64,000 nt of DNA from Kibdelosporangium philippinense (GTDB lineage: Bacteria > Actinomycetota > Actinomycetes > Mycobacteriales > Pseudonocardiaceae). Shown here piece by piece: positions 1 through 10,098 of the stretch. How positions within the stretch are numbered: position 1 is the first letter of the stretch; every line of letters begins with the position of its first letter. Below the pieces are notes generated by a model. It was not told where the DNA came from. It worked only from the letters and a program-made list of their open reading frames with translations, and ran no database searches. Location: assembly GCF_021390435.2 (NCBI RefSeq), contig NZ_JAJVCN010000003.1:2175501-2239500 (forward strand), in the 5' to 3' direction. A program made the position numbers and the translations under genes.

Positions 1-454
1 CCGCGTAGAGCGCGGTGTCCTGCGGCGTGGCCAGCGGCAGATACGGCCCGGGCAGGCTCGTGCCCAAGGTCAGCACGGAGACGTCGTAGCCGCGCGTGGC
101 ACTCGTATAGCTCGGGTGCACCCAGATCCTGGTCACGGTCGAGACCGTGCCCGCGGTGCTCTGCTTGTCTTCCCGGCCCCACACCACACGGGTGCCGGAC
201 GAGCTGCGGCCGGCGGTGCAGTGCGCTGCCGTGACCACCTTTGTCGCGCTGACCAGGGTGCCGCCGCAGAACTGCGAGCCGGAGGAGCTGGCCAGGTACA
301 CGGTGTACTTGAAGTCGTTGATGTTGGCGCGGATGCCGCCAACGATCATCGGGGTGACGTCCGCCGATGCGACCGAAACGGACGACAGTGTGGCAAGAAC
401 CGTCGCGACCGCGACAGTGCAAGCCCGAACCAGGCGGGGCAGGGCAGCCGCCAT
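1..454 (-). CDS. Secreted trypsin-like serine protease (partial, C-terminus beyond left edge)
   Basis: The reading frame is open from an ATG at 454 to the window edge (151 codons). It starts with an alanine-rich signal peptide ending near ASA, followed by the short mature start IVGG typical of chymotrypsin-fold proteases. The catalytic His motif TAAHC and the catalytic Asp segment YDVSVLTL are visible; the Ser motif lies outside the window. AAGGAGA upstream of the ATG is a good ribosome binding site. The family cleaves proteins outside the cell. Substrate unknown. Confidence 0.88.
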   Translation of the reverse strand, partial: MAAALPRLVRACTVAVATVLATLSSVSVASADVTPMIVGGIRANINDFKYTVYLASSSGSQFCGGTLVSATKVVTAAHCTAGRSSSGTRVVWGREDKQSTAGTVSTVTRIWVHPSYTSATRGYDVSVLTLGTSLPGPYLPLATPQDTALYA

Positions 455-689
455 GGCTGTCTCCTTTTCCTCAGTGCCGCTCTTCACCGAGCGACATGTT
501 CCATGAGTAATCGGGTGACAACAGATCGTGCAACCGCTAACCGGGCCATTACATTGCCAACCCCTGGCGGAGCTGCCGAAAACCAGAAAGAAGCTGGTCA
601 AACCCCAACGTACCCAGCGCTGGTTCAAGAGGAGCACGCACCGTGGGGGTCTGGGGCTCGGCCCCCAGAAGACACTGCGCGGACATGGT

Positions 690-722
690 CCGCTTTTGTG
701 CGGCTCCGCCGCACAAAAGCGG
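690..722 (-). terminator. Perfect hairpin downstream of the SRP RNA
   Basis: CCGCTTTTGTGCGG is followed by its reverse complement after a short loop, directly at the 3' end of the SRP RNA on the minus strand. A second hairpin (TCTGGGG...CCCCCAGA, 650-669) follows. Neither has a long U tract, which is common for actinobacterial terminators. The rest of 455-649 shows nothing recognisable. Confidence 0.55.
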
Positions 723-806
723 ATCCCGTGCACCTGCCAGAGCCCGCTTATCCTTGCTGCCTTCCGGCCCTGGGGAGGTTCACGGGATGGACACCGCACG
801 GGATCC
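721..806 (-). ncRNA. ffs: Small SRP RNA (4.5S type)
   Basis: The minus strand contains the conserved SRP apical core, GGGCCGGAAGGCAGCAAGG, which binds Ffh. The ends pair: GGATCCCGTGC at the 5' end matches GCACGGGATCC at the 3' end, giving an approximately 86-nt rod. A TACACT -10 box (813-818 read on the minus strand) sits 6 nt before the predicted first base. The position next to dnaX is the usual actinobacterial one. Exact ends may differ by a few bases. Confidence 0.9.
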
Positions 807-879
807 ACGTTCAGTGTAGCGAACCCTGGAGGCGGTACTGGCGGCGGGATTGTCGGTGGCTTTGGGTAGGGTCAACTCT

Positions 880-2820
880 GTGGCGCTCGCCCTCTACCGC
901 AAGTACCGTCCGGCGACCTTCGCTGAGGTGGTCGGTCAGGAGCACGTCACCGAGCCGTTGCGCGTCGCGCTCGCGGCCGGTCGGGTCAACCATGCGTATC
1001 TCTTCTCCGGGCCTCGTGGCTGCGGGAAGACGTCCAGTGCGCGGATCATGGCCCGGTCTCTCAACTGTGCGCAGGGGCCGACGCCTGATCCCTGTGGCGT
1101 GTGCGAGTCGTGCATCTCGCTCGCTCCCAACGGGCCGGGCAGCGTCGATGTCGTCGAGCTTGACGCGGCCAGTCACGGTGGTGTCGATGACACTCGTGAG
1201 CTGCGGGATCGGGCTTTCTTCGCCCCCGCTATCTCCCGGTACCGCGTGTTCATCATCGATGAGGCGCACATGGTCACCACGCAGGGCTTCAACGCTCTGC
1301 TCAAGATCGTCGAGGAGCCACCTGAGCACCTCATCTTCATCTTCGCGACCACTGAGCCGGACAAGGTCCTGCCGACCATCCGCTCCCGTACCCACCACTA
1401 TCCGTTCCGGCTGATTCCGCCGAGCGTGATGCGGGAGCTTCTGGAGCGCAACTGCGCTGCCGAAGGTGTCACGGTCGAGCCGTCCGTCTTCCCGTTGGTT
1501 ATTCGGGCGGGTGGCGGCTCGGCACGTGACACCCAGTCGGTCATGGACCAGCTGCTGTCCGGTGCGGGACCCGATGGTGTGACATACGAACGCGCGATCT
1601 CCTTGCTGGGTGTCACGGACATCGCGTTGATCAACGACATGGTCGACGGGCTCGCGACCGGCGACGCGGCCGCCGTGTACGGCACGATCGAGCGACTTGT
1701 GGACGCCGGGCACGACCCGAGGCGGTTCGCGTCCGATCTTCTCGACCGGTTGCGGGATCTGGTTCTGCTCAGTGCCGTGCCTGATTCGGGTGCGCGTGGC
1801 CTGGTGAACGTGCCGGGTGACGAGCTGACGCGGATGTCCGCGCAGGCCGATCGCCTTGGCCCGGCAACGCTTTCCCGGTACGCCGAGATTGTCCACACTG
1901 GACTTATCGAGATGCGTGGGGCGACGTCGCCGCGGCTGGTGATGGAACTGCTGTCCGCGCGGATGCTTCTGCCCGCGGCGGTGCAGGGCGATCCGGCGCT
2001 CGATTCCGCTCTGCTGCAACGACTTGAGCAGTTGGAACGGCGTGCCTCGGTCGCTCCGGTCGCCGCGGCCGCCGTGCCTGCGATCGCTCAGCAGCAGGCG
2101 GCTCCTCAGCCTGTGCCCGCTGCCCCGCAAGCTCCCCAGCCCGTTCAGCCGCCGCCCCCCAGGCAGCCGGAACCTGTTGCCGCGCAAGCACCTGCGCCTG
2201 AACCTGCGCCCGCCGTGCCGCCTGCGGAGCCGGGCGCGATGGACACCGCGGCCCTTCGGCGGATCTGGCCGGAGCTTCTTGCCGAGGTTCGCAAGCAGCC
2301 TGGCGGTCGCAGCACCGAAGCCATGCTCACGAACGCGACCGTGCAGAGCATCGAGGGCGACACGGTCATCATCGCGCACCCCGCGGCCCCATTGGCGCGG
2401 CGGTTGGGTGAGGCCCGCAATATGGACCTCATCGGCAAGGCGTTGAACAACGTGATCGGCGGGCATTGGCGGGTTACGTGCGTGCACGGCAGTGCCACCG
2501 CCGCACCGCCAGCGCAGGCCGCGCCGCAGCCTCGCCCGCAACCGACGCGCCCTAGCCGTCCGGCGGCCGCGCCGGAGCCGCCGCAACGTCAGGCGCCGCG
2601 TCCGGCCGGTGATCACGACGATATTCCGCCGCCCCCTGAGCCCCCCGAGCCTGACGACCCTCTCCCGCCCCCTCCCCCGAAAACTGAGGCGGAGGAAGAA
2701 GAGGAGATGCTCGCCGAGGCCTCGCACAAGCCAAGCGAAGGTGAGCGGATCGTCGCCCGTGACCCGGAAGAAGTGGCGATCGAACTGCTGACGCAGGAGT
2801 TGGGCGCGCGCAAGATCTAG
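880..2820 (+). CDS. dnaX: DNA polymerase III subunit gamma/tau
   Basis: This is the clamp-loader ATPase of the replicative polymerase. The N-terminal AAA+ domain has Walker A GPRGCGKT (about residues 44-51), a zinc-binding cysteine cluster just after it, and Walker B IIDEAHM. A proline/alanine-rich linker (around residues 390-460) separates it from the tau-like C-terminal part, which ends in DPEEVAIELL as in mycobacterial DnaX. The GTG at 880 gives the family-typical start MALALYRKYRP; the frame also opens at TTG 850 (GGAGG about 20 nt upstream). No slippery A/T run suggests a programmed frameshift. Confidence 0.96.
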   Translation: MALALYRKYRPATFAEVVGQEHVTEPLRVALAAGRVNHAYLFSGPRGCGKTSSARIMARSLNCAQGPTPDPCGVCESCISLAPNGPGSVDVVELDAASHGGVDDTRELRDRAFFAPAISRYRVFIIDEAHMVTTQGFNALLKIVEEPPEHLIFIFATTEPDKVLPTIRSRTHHYPFRLIPPSVMRELLERNCAAEGVTVEPSVFPLVIRAGGGSARDTQSVMDQLLSGAGPDGVTYERAISLLGVTDIALINDMVDGLATGDAAAVYGTIERLVDAGHDPRRFASDLLDRLRDLVLLSAVPDSGARGLVNVPGDELTRMSAQADRLGPATLSRYAEIVHTGLIEMRGATSPRLVMELLSARMLLPAAVQGDPALDSALLQRLEQLERRASVAPVAAAAVPAIAQQQAAPQPVPAAPQAPQPVQPPPPRQPEPVAAQAPAPEPAPAVPPAEPGAMDTAALRRIWPELLAEVRKQPGGRSTEAMLTNATVQSIEGDTVIIAHPAAPLARRLGEARNMDLIGKALNNVIGGHWRVTCVHGSATAAPPAQAAPQPRPQPTRPSRPAAAPEPPQRQAPRPAGDHDDIPPPPEPPEPDDPLPPPPPKTEAEEEEEMLAEASHKPSEGERIVARDPEEVAIELLTQELGARKI

Positions 2821-2836
2821 CTGTGGTCATTTCGGT

Positions 2837-2924
2837 GTGCCGGAACGGTGGACACGGCATGCTGGAAAGGTCGACACGGTGTTCCGGAATGGTGGACACG
2901 GTGTTCCGGAACGGTGGACACGCG
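2837..2924. repeat. Four tandem copies of a 22-bp repeat
   Basis: Copies begin at 2837, 2859, 2881 and 2903. The consensus is about GTTCCGGAANGGTGGACACG; copies 3 and 4 are nearly identical and copy 2 is the most diverged. It fills the space between the convergent ends of dnaX and the amidase gene. Each unit contains the near-palindrome TTCCGGAA. Confidence 0.85.
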
Positions 2925-2930
2925 CGGGGG

Positions 2931-3794
2931 TTAGGCGAGGTAGGCGAGGATCGCGGCGGCGATGGCGTCCGCGTAGCGTTGGCGGCCTTGGGTGCTCGAA
3001 AGGACGGCCGCTTCGGCTTCGTTGCGCATGTTTCCGCATTCCACCAGGGCTGCTGGGCGTTCGGAGAGGTTCAGGCCGCCTAGATCGTCCCGTGGGGACA
3101 GTCCGGCCGTGCCGATGTACGTCGATGTGGCGAAACCCGCTGACCGCAGGCCATCCCGCAGGGTTGTCGCGAGGCGCTTGGCCGGTTCGCCTTGAGCGGC
3201 GTTCAACGGCGGCGCCGAGTAGGCGATGTGGAACCCGTGTGCGCCAGGGGAATTCGAGCCGTCGGCGTGAATGGACACGACGGCGTCCGCACGAGCCTGG
3301 TTGCCGATCGCGGCCCGCTTGTCTACACACGGCCCGACGCCGGTGTCGCTGTCCCGGGTCAGTACGACCTGAATTCCCTTGGCGGCCAACAACTCCCGCA
3401 CCCGGGTCGAAACGTCCCAAGTGAACTGGTGCTCGGTGTAGCCCGCGTTGGTCGAAGTCCCGGTTGTGTTGCACGCCTTGGTCTGGCCGCGGCCCGCGGG
3501 CACCTTCTTGTTGATCGCGGCCGGATTCGAGGAGTTTCCCCCGTTGTGCCCGGGATCGAGGACCACGACCTTGCCCTGAGCCGAAGGCCCAGAAGAAGTA
3601 GCAGCGGAACTGGCAGAAGGGACAGAAGAGGACGAAGTGACAGCCGCGGCAGGCGGCGTCACCGATGGCGCCGAAAAGGTCTGTTCCACCTTCGTCACAG
3701 CTGGCGGTGAGCCTGCCACGCTCGTGCTGCAGCCAGCCAGAAAGGCCAGTACGGCAGCGAGGGCGAGACAGGTGCGGCGAGGCGAAGGCTTCAC
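2931..3794 (-). CDS. N-acetylmuramoyl-L-alanine amidase, lipoprotein (Amidase_3)
   Basis: A zinc amidase that cuts the bond between MurNAc and the stem peptide in peptidoglycan. A signal peptide ends in the lipobox LAGC, so the protein is probably a cell-surface lipoprotein. A Ser/Thr/Pro-rich linker precedes the catalytic domain. Zinc and catalytic motifs are seen in order: DPGHNGG, TEHQF, SIHAD and VECGNM. I chose GTG 3794 because the signal peptide starts there; TAGTCT lies 8 nt upstream, suggesting a leaderless mRNA. The frame extends to ATG 3857, but that would overlap the divergent ybaB start. Confidence 0.88.
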   Translation of the reverse strand: MKPSPRRTCLALAAVLAFLAGCSTSVAGSPPAVTKVEQTFSAPSVTPPAAAVTSSSSVPSASSAATSSGPSAQGKVVVLDPGHNGGNSSNPAAINKKVPAGRGQTKACNTTGTSTNAGYTEHQFTWDVSTRVRELLAAKGIQVVLTRDSDTGVGPCVDKRAAIGNQARADAVVSIHADGSNSPGAHGFHIAYSAPPLNAAQGEPAKRLATTLRDGLRSAGFATSTYIGTAGLSPRDDLGGLNLSERPAALVECGNMRNEAEAAVLSSTQGRQRYADAIAAAILAYLA

Positions 3795-3851
3795 ATGAAG
3801 AGAGACTAGTCTTGACAGCAGGAACACTGACGCGAACTCGAGGAGCCAGCG

Positions 3852-4190
3852 GTGCAACCCGGACCAGGAATGCCCAACATCCAGGACATCCTGCAGCAGG
3901 CCCAGGCCATGCAGGAGAAGCTCGCGTCCGCTCAGCAGGAGCTCGAGGACGTCGAGGTGACCGGCACGGCAGGCGGCGGCATGGTGACCGCGACGGTCTC
4001 CGGCGCCGGTGAGCTGACCGCGCTGAGCATCGACCCGAAGGTGGTCGACCCCGAGGACGTCGAGACCCTCGCCGACCTGGTCATCGCCGCGGTCAGGGAC
4101 GCGAACACCAACGCGCAGAAGCTGGCCGAGGAGAAGATGGGCGGCCTGGCCGGTGGGTTCGGCGGCGCGCTCGGACTGCCTGGTTTCTGA
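3852..4190 (+). CDS. YbaB/EbfC family nucleoid-associated protein
   Basis: A 112-aa homologue of YbaB/EbfC, a small DNA-binding dimer almost always encoded just before recR. The N-terminal helix is rich in Gln and Glu, followed by the conserved strand region GGGMVTATVSG and a glycine-rich C-terminal tail. The GTG start is preceded by GAGGAG. Its stop overlaps the recR start (TGATG), indicating translational coupling. Role: nucleoid association, possibly helping RecR-linked repair. Confidence 0.93.
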   Translation: MQPGPGMPNIQDILQQAQAMQEKLASAQQELEDVEVTGTAGGGMVTATVSGAGELTALSIDPKVVDPEDVETLADLVIAAVRDANTNAQKLAEEKMGGLAGGFGGALGLPGF

Positions 4191-4786
4191 TGTACGAAGG
4201 CCCGGTACAGGACCTCATCGACGAGCTCGGCCGGCTGCCGGGAGTGGGTCCGAAGAGCGCGCAGCGCATCGCCTTCCACCTGCTCGCAGCCGAGGCCGCG
4301 GACATCGCGCGGCTGCAGGACGCCTTGCAGAAGGTCAAAGAGGGCGTGATGTTCTGCGATATCTGCGGCAACGTCTCCGAGCAGGAGACCTGCCGGATCT
4401 GCCGGGACGCCCGGCGCGACCCGCAGAAGGTGTGCGTGGTCGAGGAGCCGAAGGACGTTCTGGCGATCGAGCGGACCCGTGAGTTCAAGGGCCGCTATCA
4501 CGTGCTCGGCGGCGCGCTCGACCCGTTGTCCGGTGTCGGCCCCGACCAGCTGCGGATTCGCCAACTGCTGACCAGGATCGGCGAGCAGGACGTCACCGAG
4601 GTGATCCTGGCGACCGACCCGAACACCGAGGGCGAGGCGACCGCCACGTACCTGATCCGGCTGCTGCGTGACTTCCCCGGGCTGACCGTGACCAGGCTGG
4701 CGTCCGGCTTGCCGATGGGTGGCGACCTCGAGTTCGCCGACGAGCTCACGCTCACCCGCGCCCTTTCCGGGCGACGCACGGTGTGA
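4190..4786 (+). CDS. recR: Recombination mediator protein RecR
   Basis: RecR works with RecF/RecO to load RecA on gapped DNA. The 198-aa length is standard. Seen in order: the helix-hairpin-helix GRLPGVGPKSAQR, a four-cysteine zinc finger (CDIC...CRIC, about residues 57-72), and a Toprim domain beginning VVEEPKDVLAIE with the conserved ATDPNTEGEATA. It is coupled to ybaB upstream and overlaps the next gene by 4 nt. Confidence 0.97.
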   Translation: MYEGPVQDLIDELGRLPGVGPKSAQRIAFHLLAAEAADIARLQDALQKVKEGVMFCDICGNVSEQETCRICRDARRDPQKVCVVEEPKDVLAIERTREFKGRYHVLGGALDPLSGVGPDQLRIRQLLTRIGEQDVTEVILATDPNTEGEATATYLIRLLRDFPGLTVTRLASGLPMGGDLEFADELTLTRALSGRRTV

Positions 4787-5325
4787 TCAAGGAAATACTG
4801 GCGGCGCCGCCTCGGCTTGGCGGCGTTCGCCTTGTCGCGATCGACGGCCCGTCCGGCTCTGGCAAGTCAACTTTCGCTCGCGAACTCGTCGCGCAGCTCC
4901 CCAACGCCACCCTCATCTCCACGGACGACTTCGCGACGTGGGAGGACCCAGTCGCGTGGTGGTCCCGGTTGGCAGTGGGCGTACTAGACCGATTGGCGGC
5001 GGGTCGATCTGGTGGTTATCGAGTCGTTGAATGGACCGGCGGAGTGCCGCGACTCGGTGCGATGAGGACAGTCCACGTCCCGGAGTTTCTGGTCATCGAA
5101 GGGGTGTCGGCCGGGCGGTCCTCGGTCCGCCCGCTGCTGTCGGCGCTGATCTGGTGTGAAGTCCCTGACCAGGCCGAACGCCTCGAACGAGCGGTGTCCA
5201 GGGACGGCGAAACGAGCAGGTCACACCTCACCAAATGGCAGCTTTTCGAGCAAGGTTGGTTCGCTGTCGACGCAACCCGGGAGTGCGCTGACCACGTTGT
5301 TGTGACGGCGTTGGGCAATCTCTGA
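4783..5325 (+). CDS. Uridine-kinase-like P-loop NTPase
   Basis: A 180-aa P-loop protein with Walker A GPSGSGKST near the N-terminus, followed by a DD motif (STDDF) and a tryptophan-rich segment (WEDPVAWWSRL), as in small uridine/cytidine-kinase-like proteins of actinobacteria. It probably phosphorylates a small molecule; the substrate cannot be told. It starts with GTG overlapping the recR stop by 4 nt, so it belongs to the ybaB-recR operon. Confidence 0.8.
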   Translation: MIKEILAAPPRLGGVRLVAIDGPSGSGKSTFARELVAQLPNATLISTDDFATWEDPVAWWSRLAVGVLDRLAAGRSGGYRVVEWTGGVPRLGAMRTVHVPEFLVIEGVSAGRSSVRPLLSALIWCEVPDQAERLERAVSRDGETSRSHLTKWQLFEQGWFAVDATRECADHVVVTALGNL

Positions 5326-5433
5326 CCGGGCCCTGTTTGGCCGATTCGTGACCAAGCGGAGTACCGGCGATATGCCCCGATCGATATAAGGTCCGTCCCC
5401 AAGACGTGCCGTTTCAACTACTCGAGGTGAGCG

Positions 5434-7113
5434 ATGGTCCAGACCCGTAGAGTTCGAGCGGGCCGCCTGGTGGCGCTAGGCCTCGCAGGCGCAGTGGTGT
5501 TGTCCGCCTGCGCTGAATCCCAGCGTGGCAACGATCAGGGTGGCGCGGCGCCGAAATCCGGCGGCACCATGACGTTCGCGACCGAGGGCGCGCCGAAGCT
5601 GTTCGATCCGTTCTTCGCATCGGACGGCGCGACCTTCCGCACCTCACAGCAGGTCTTCGAAGGCTTGATCGAGTTCAAGCCGGGCACGGCCGAGGCCGAA
5701 GCAGGTCTCGCCGAGAAGTGGAGTTCCACTCCGGACGGCAAGACGTGGACGTTCAACCTGCGCAAGGGCGTGAAGTTCCACGACGGCAGCGAGTTCAACG
5801 CCGAAGCCGCCTGCTTCAACTTCAACCGCTGGTACAACCAGAAGGGCGCGGGCCAGAGCCCGGCCGTCTCGTCGTACTGGAACGACAACTTCGGCGGCTT
5901 CGCCGACGGCGCGAAGCCGTCGCTGTTCAAGTCCTGCACGGCGACTGACCCGGCCACGGCCGTGGTCGAGGTGACGAGCTCGACGAGCAAGTTCCCGGAC
6001 ATCCTCGGCTTGCCGTCGTTCGCCATCCAGAGCCCGACCGCGCTCAAGCAGTACAACGCGGACAACGTGGTGCAACAGGGCGACAGCTTCGTCTTCCCTG
6101 AGTACGCCCAGTCGCACCCGACCGGCACCGGTCCGTTCAAGTTCGCCAAGTACGACAAGGCGAACGGGACCGTCGAGCTGGTCCGCAACGAGGACTACTG
6201 GGGCACGAAAACATTCCTCGACAAGCTGATCCTGCGGGCGATCCCGGACGAGACGGCCCGCAAGCAGGCGCTGCAGTCCGGTGACGTGCAGGGCTACGAC
6301 CTGCCGTCGCCAGCGGACTGGGAGCAGCTGAAGAAGGACGGCCACAAGCTGCTGATCCGCCCTGCCTTCAACGTGATGTACGTCGGCATCGGCCAGAAGA
6401 ACAACCCGAAGCTGCGTGATCTCAAGGTGCGCCAGGCGATCGCGCACGCGATCGACCGCGAGGGCCTGATCAAGCAGCAGTACCCGGAGGGTGCGAAGGT
6501 CGCCGAGAACTTCTACCCGGACACGATGTTCGGCTGGACCTCGGACGTGCAGAAGTACGAGTACAGCCCGGACAAGGCGAAGGCGCTGCTGGCCGAGGCG
6601 GGCGCGACCGGCCTTGAGGTCAACTTCTACTGGCCGACCGAGGTCACCCGGCCGTACATGCCGAGCCCGAGGGACATTTTCGGCTTTATCCGGGGCAACC
6701 TGGAAGCGATCGGCATGAAGCTCAACGTGATCAGCAAGCCGTGGAACGGCGGCTACCTTGAAGACATCGACCAGGCGAAGGCCGACGTGTTCCTGCTTGG
6801 CTGGAACGGTGACTACAACACGCCGGACAACTTCATCGGCAGCTTCTTCTCCGACCCGGACAACCGGTTCTCCACCGTGTCGGCGACCTGGGGCACCCAG
6901 CTGTCCGGCGAGCTCAAGGCGGCCGACGCCGAGCCGGACGCGGCCAAGCGCAAGGCCATGTACGAGGCGCTGAACAAGAAGCTCAAGGCGGAGTACCTGC
7001 CCGGCGTGCCGATCGCGCACTCGCCGCCCGCGCTGGTCACCTCGGCCAAGGTGAGCGGACTGGTCGCCAGCCCGTTGACCGACGAGCGGTTCAACACCGT
7101 CAGCCTCGGCTGA
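5434..7113 (+). CDS. Peptide ABC transporter substrate-binding lipoprotein (system 1)
   Basis: An SBP_bac_5 (DppA/OppA-like) solute receptor of 559 aa. The signal peptide ends in the lipobox LSAC, so it is anchored on the outer face of the membrane. Motifs include DGKTWTFNLRKGVKFHDG and the later LRDLKVRQAIAHAIDRE typical of the family. It opens a five-gene importer (receptor, two permeases, two ATPases) and probably binds peptides or peptide-like compounds. The 108-bp gap from the previous gene holds GAGGTGA as ribosome binding site. Confidence 0.93.
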   Translation: MVQTRRVRAGRLVALGLAGAVVLSACAESQRGNDQGGAAPKSGGTMTFATEGAPKLFDPFFASDGATFRTSQQVFEGLIEFKPGTAEAEAGLAEKWSSTPDGKTWTFNLRKGVKFHDGSEFNAEAACFNFNRWYNQKGAGQSPAVSSYWNDNFGGFADGAKPSLFKSCTATDPATAVVEVTSSTSKFPDILGLPSFAIQSPTALKQYNADNVVQQGDSFVFPEYAQSHPTGTGPFKFAKYDKANGTVELVRNEDYWGTKTFLDKLILRAIPDETARKQALQSGDVQGYDLPSPADWEQLKKDGHKLLIRPAFNVMYVGIGQKNNPKLRDLKVRQAIAHAIDREGLIKQQYPEGAKVAENFYPDTMFGWTSDVQKYEYSPDKAKALLAEAGATGLEVNFYWPTEVTRPYMPSPRDIFGFIRGNLEAIGMKLNVISKPWNGGYLEDIDQAKADVFLLGWNGDYNTPDNFIGSFFSDPDNRFSTVSATWGTQLSGELKAADAEPDAAKRKAMYEALNKKLKAEYLPGVPIAHSPPALVTSAKVSGLVASPLTDERFNTVSLG

Positions 7114-7141
7114 CAGCGGAAATCCCGAAGAAGAACTGACT

Positions 7142-8164
7142 GTGCTTCGTTACACCGTCCGGCGGTTGCTGCAGCTTGTGCTCGTTGTCGTAGCGCTGTC
7201 GCTGCTGCTGTTCGCGTGGTTGCGCTCGCTTCCCGGAGGGCCGGTTTCGGCCCTTCTCGGGGAGCGGGCCACCCCCGCGCTGCGTGCCCAGCTGACCACC
7301 GAGCTGGGTCTTGATCAGCCGATCTTCGTGCAGTACTTCAAGTTCCTCGGTCGCGCGGCGTCCGGGGACTTCGGCGTGTCAACCGGTGTTCAGGCCGGTG
7401 ACTCGGCGATGGAGATCTTCCTGCAACGGTTTCCGGCGACACTGGAACTGTCGGTGATGGCGATCCTGATCGCCATCGCGGTCGGGATTCCCTTGGGCTA
7501 CTTGGCCGCGCGCCGTCGCGGTGGATGGCTGGACAACATGAGCGTCGTCGGTTCGCTGATCGGCGTCGCGGTTCCGGTGTTCTTCCTTGCCTTCGTGCTC
7601 AAGCAGGTCTTCGCGGTCGAACTCGGGTGGTTTCCGACCACCGGGCGCCAGGAGGGCGGGCTTGACGCGACCCGGGTCACCGGTTTCTTCGTGCTCGACG
7701 GCATCATCACGCGCGAGTGGGACGCGGCTTGGGACGCGTTCAAGCACCTGATCCTGCCCGCGGTCGCGCTGTCGAGCATTCCGTTCTCGGTGATCTTCCG
7801 GATCACCCGTGCCTCGGTGCTCGACGTGCTGGATGAGGACTTCGTCCGCACGGCCGAGTCGAAAGGCCTGACCACCCCGGTGATCCGGCGACGGCACGTG
7901 CTGCGCAACGCGATGTTGCCGGTGGTGACCACGATCGGCTTGCAGACCGGTGCGTTGCTGGCCGGCGCCGTGCTGACCGAGAAAGTGTTCGCCTTCCCCG
8001 GGATCGGCCAGGCGCTGGCGATCGGCTTCGAGCGGCGGGACTATCCCGTGCTGCTGTTGCTGATCCTGTGCGCCGCCGGGGTTTTCGTCATTGTCAATCT
8101 GTTGGTCGACCTGTCTTACGCGGTGATCGATCCACGGCTGCGGACCTCGGGCGGTGGGCGATGA
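7142..8164 (+). CDS. Peptide ABC transporter permease, DppB type (system 1)
   Basis: A 340-aa inner-membrane permease. The N-terminal helix (RRLLQLVLVVVALSLLLFAW) and the cluster of later helices match the DppB/OppB family. The EAA loop that contacts the ATPases is visible as RTAESKGLTTPVIRRRHVLRN, with the conserved glycine. The GTG start is 28 nt after the receptor gene. Its end overlaps the next permease by 4 nt (ATGA). Confidence 0.93.
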   Translation: MLRYTVRRLLQLVLVVVALSLLLFAWLRSLPGGPVSALLGERATPALRAQLTTELGLDQPIFVQYFKFLGRAASGDFGVSTGVQAGDSAMEIFLQRFPATLELSVMAILIAIAVGIPLGYLAARRRGGWLDNMSVVGSLIGVAVPVFFLAFVLKQVFAVELGWFPTTGRQEGGLDATRVTGFFVLDGIITREWDAAWDAFKHLILPAVALSSIPFSVIFRITRASVLDVLDEDFVRTAESKGLTTPVIRRRHVLRNAMLPVVTTIGLQTGALLAGAVLTEKVFAFPGIGQALAIGFERRDYPVLLLLILCAAGVFVIVNLLVDLSYAVIDPRLRTSGGGR

Positions 8165-9090
8165 CAGCGCGCACAGACAAGATCGACAAGCTGGCTGAGC
8201 AGGCCGCCAAGGCCGACACCGGGGTGAGCCTCACCGCGGCGGCTTGGCGCAGGCTCCGCCGTAACCCGGTGTTCTTGCTGGGCGCGGCGATCGTGGTGGC
8301 GTTCGTGGTCGTGGCGCTGTTGTCACCGCTCTTGGCTCCGCACGATCCGTCCGAGCCGATGCTGGGCGACCAGGTTGTCCGTGCTCGCAACGAGATCCCG
8401 CCATCCCAGCCCGGGCATCCGCTCGGTGGTGACCAGGTGGGACGTGACCTCCTGTCGCGCCTTCTGGTCGGCGCACAGCAAACGCTGATCGTCGGTGTGC
8501 TCGCCACGCTGATCGGCCTGGCAGGCGGGTTGGTGCTCGGCACCCTCTCGGGCGCGCTGGGCGGCTGGGTCGACACGACAGTCATGCGTGTGGTCGACGT
8601 GATGCTGTCGATCCCGGGCCTGCTGCTGGCGGTGTCCATCGGCTCGTTGTTCGCCCAACCCAACCAGTACACCGTGATCCTTGCCGTCGCCATCGTGCAG
8701 ATCCCTGTGTTCGCACGGCTTTTGCGCGGCTCAATGCTCGCGCAACGACATAGTGATCACGTACTGGCCGCGCGATCGCTTGGTGTGAAACAAGGGTCGA
8801 TCGTGTTCCGGCACATGCTGCCCAACTCGCTCGGACCGGTGATCGTGCAGGCCACGCTCGTGCTCGCGATCGCGATCATCGAGGCGGCCGGGTTGTCGTT
8901 CCTCGGCCTCGGCAACCCCGACGACCGGATCCCGGAGTGGGGGCAGATGCTCGGCCAGGCGCAGAACGTCATCGACAGTCATCCGGAGCTGGCGTTCTGG
9001 CCAGCCGGGTGCATCGTCGTGGTCGCGTTGGGATTCACATTGGTTGGCGAGTCGCTGCGCGAGGCTCTCGACCCGAAGAGCCGGCGGTGA
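8161..9090 (+). CDS. Peptide ABC transporter permease, DppC type (system 1)
   Basis: A 310-aa partner permease. A short cytoplasmic head precedes a first helix after RRLRRNPVF, then the periplasmic loop with LGGDQVGRDLLSRLL (family-typical GTDxxGRD-like), and an EAA loop LAARSLGVKQGSIVFRHMLPN. The ATG at 8161 overlaps the DppB-type stop (ATGA); the upstream in-frame extension to 8068 lies inside the previous gene and is not used. Confidence 0.93.
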   Translation: MTARTDKIDKLAEQAAKADTGVSLTAAAWRRLRRNPVFLLGAAIVVAFVVVALLSPLLAPHDPSEPMLGDQVVRARNEIPPSQPGHPLGGDQVGRDLLSRLLVGAQQTLIVGVLATLIGLAGGLVLGTLSGALGGWVDTTVMRVVDVMLSIPGLLLAVSIGSLFAQPNQYTVILAVAIVQIPVFARLLRGSMLAQRHSDHVLAARSLGVKQGSIVFRHMLPNSLGPVIVQATLVLAIAIIEAAGLSFLGLGNPDDRIPEWGQMLGQAQNVIDSHPELAFWPAGCIVVVALGFTLVGESLREALDPKSRR

Positions 9091-9096
9091 TTTTCG

Positions 9097-10094
<998 letters not shown>

Positions 10095-10098
<4 letters not shown>

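Noticed and set aside
811..2727. 638-codon open frame antisense to dnaX
   Set aside because: The product is Arg-rich and low in complexity, the usual shadow of a high-GC gene; the sense strand encodes an intact, fully motif-bearing DnaX.
850..2820. Programmed frameshift in dnaX making a short gamma form
   Set aside because: No A-rich or other slippery heptamer with a downstream hairpin is visible in the linker region.
2837..2924. Possible CRISPR array
   Set aside because: The units are directly adjacent with no unique spacers, and no cas gene is nearby.
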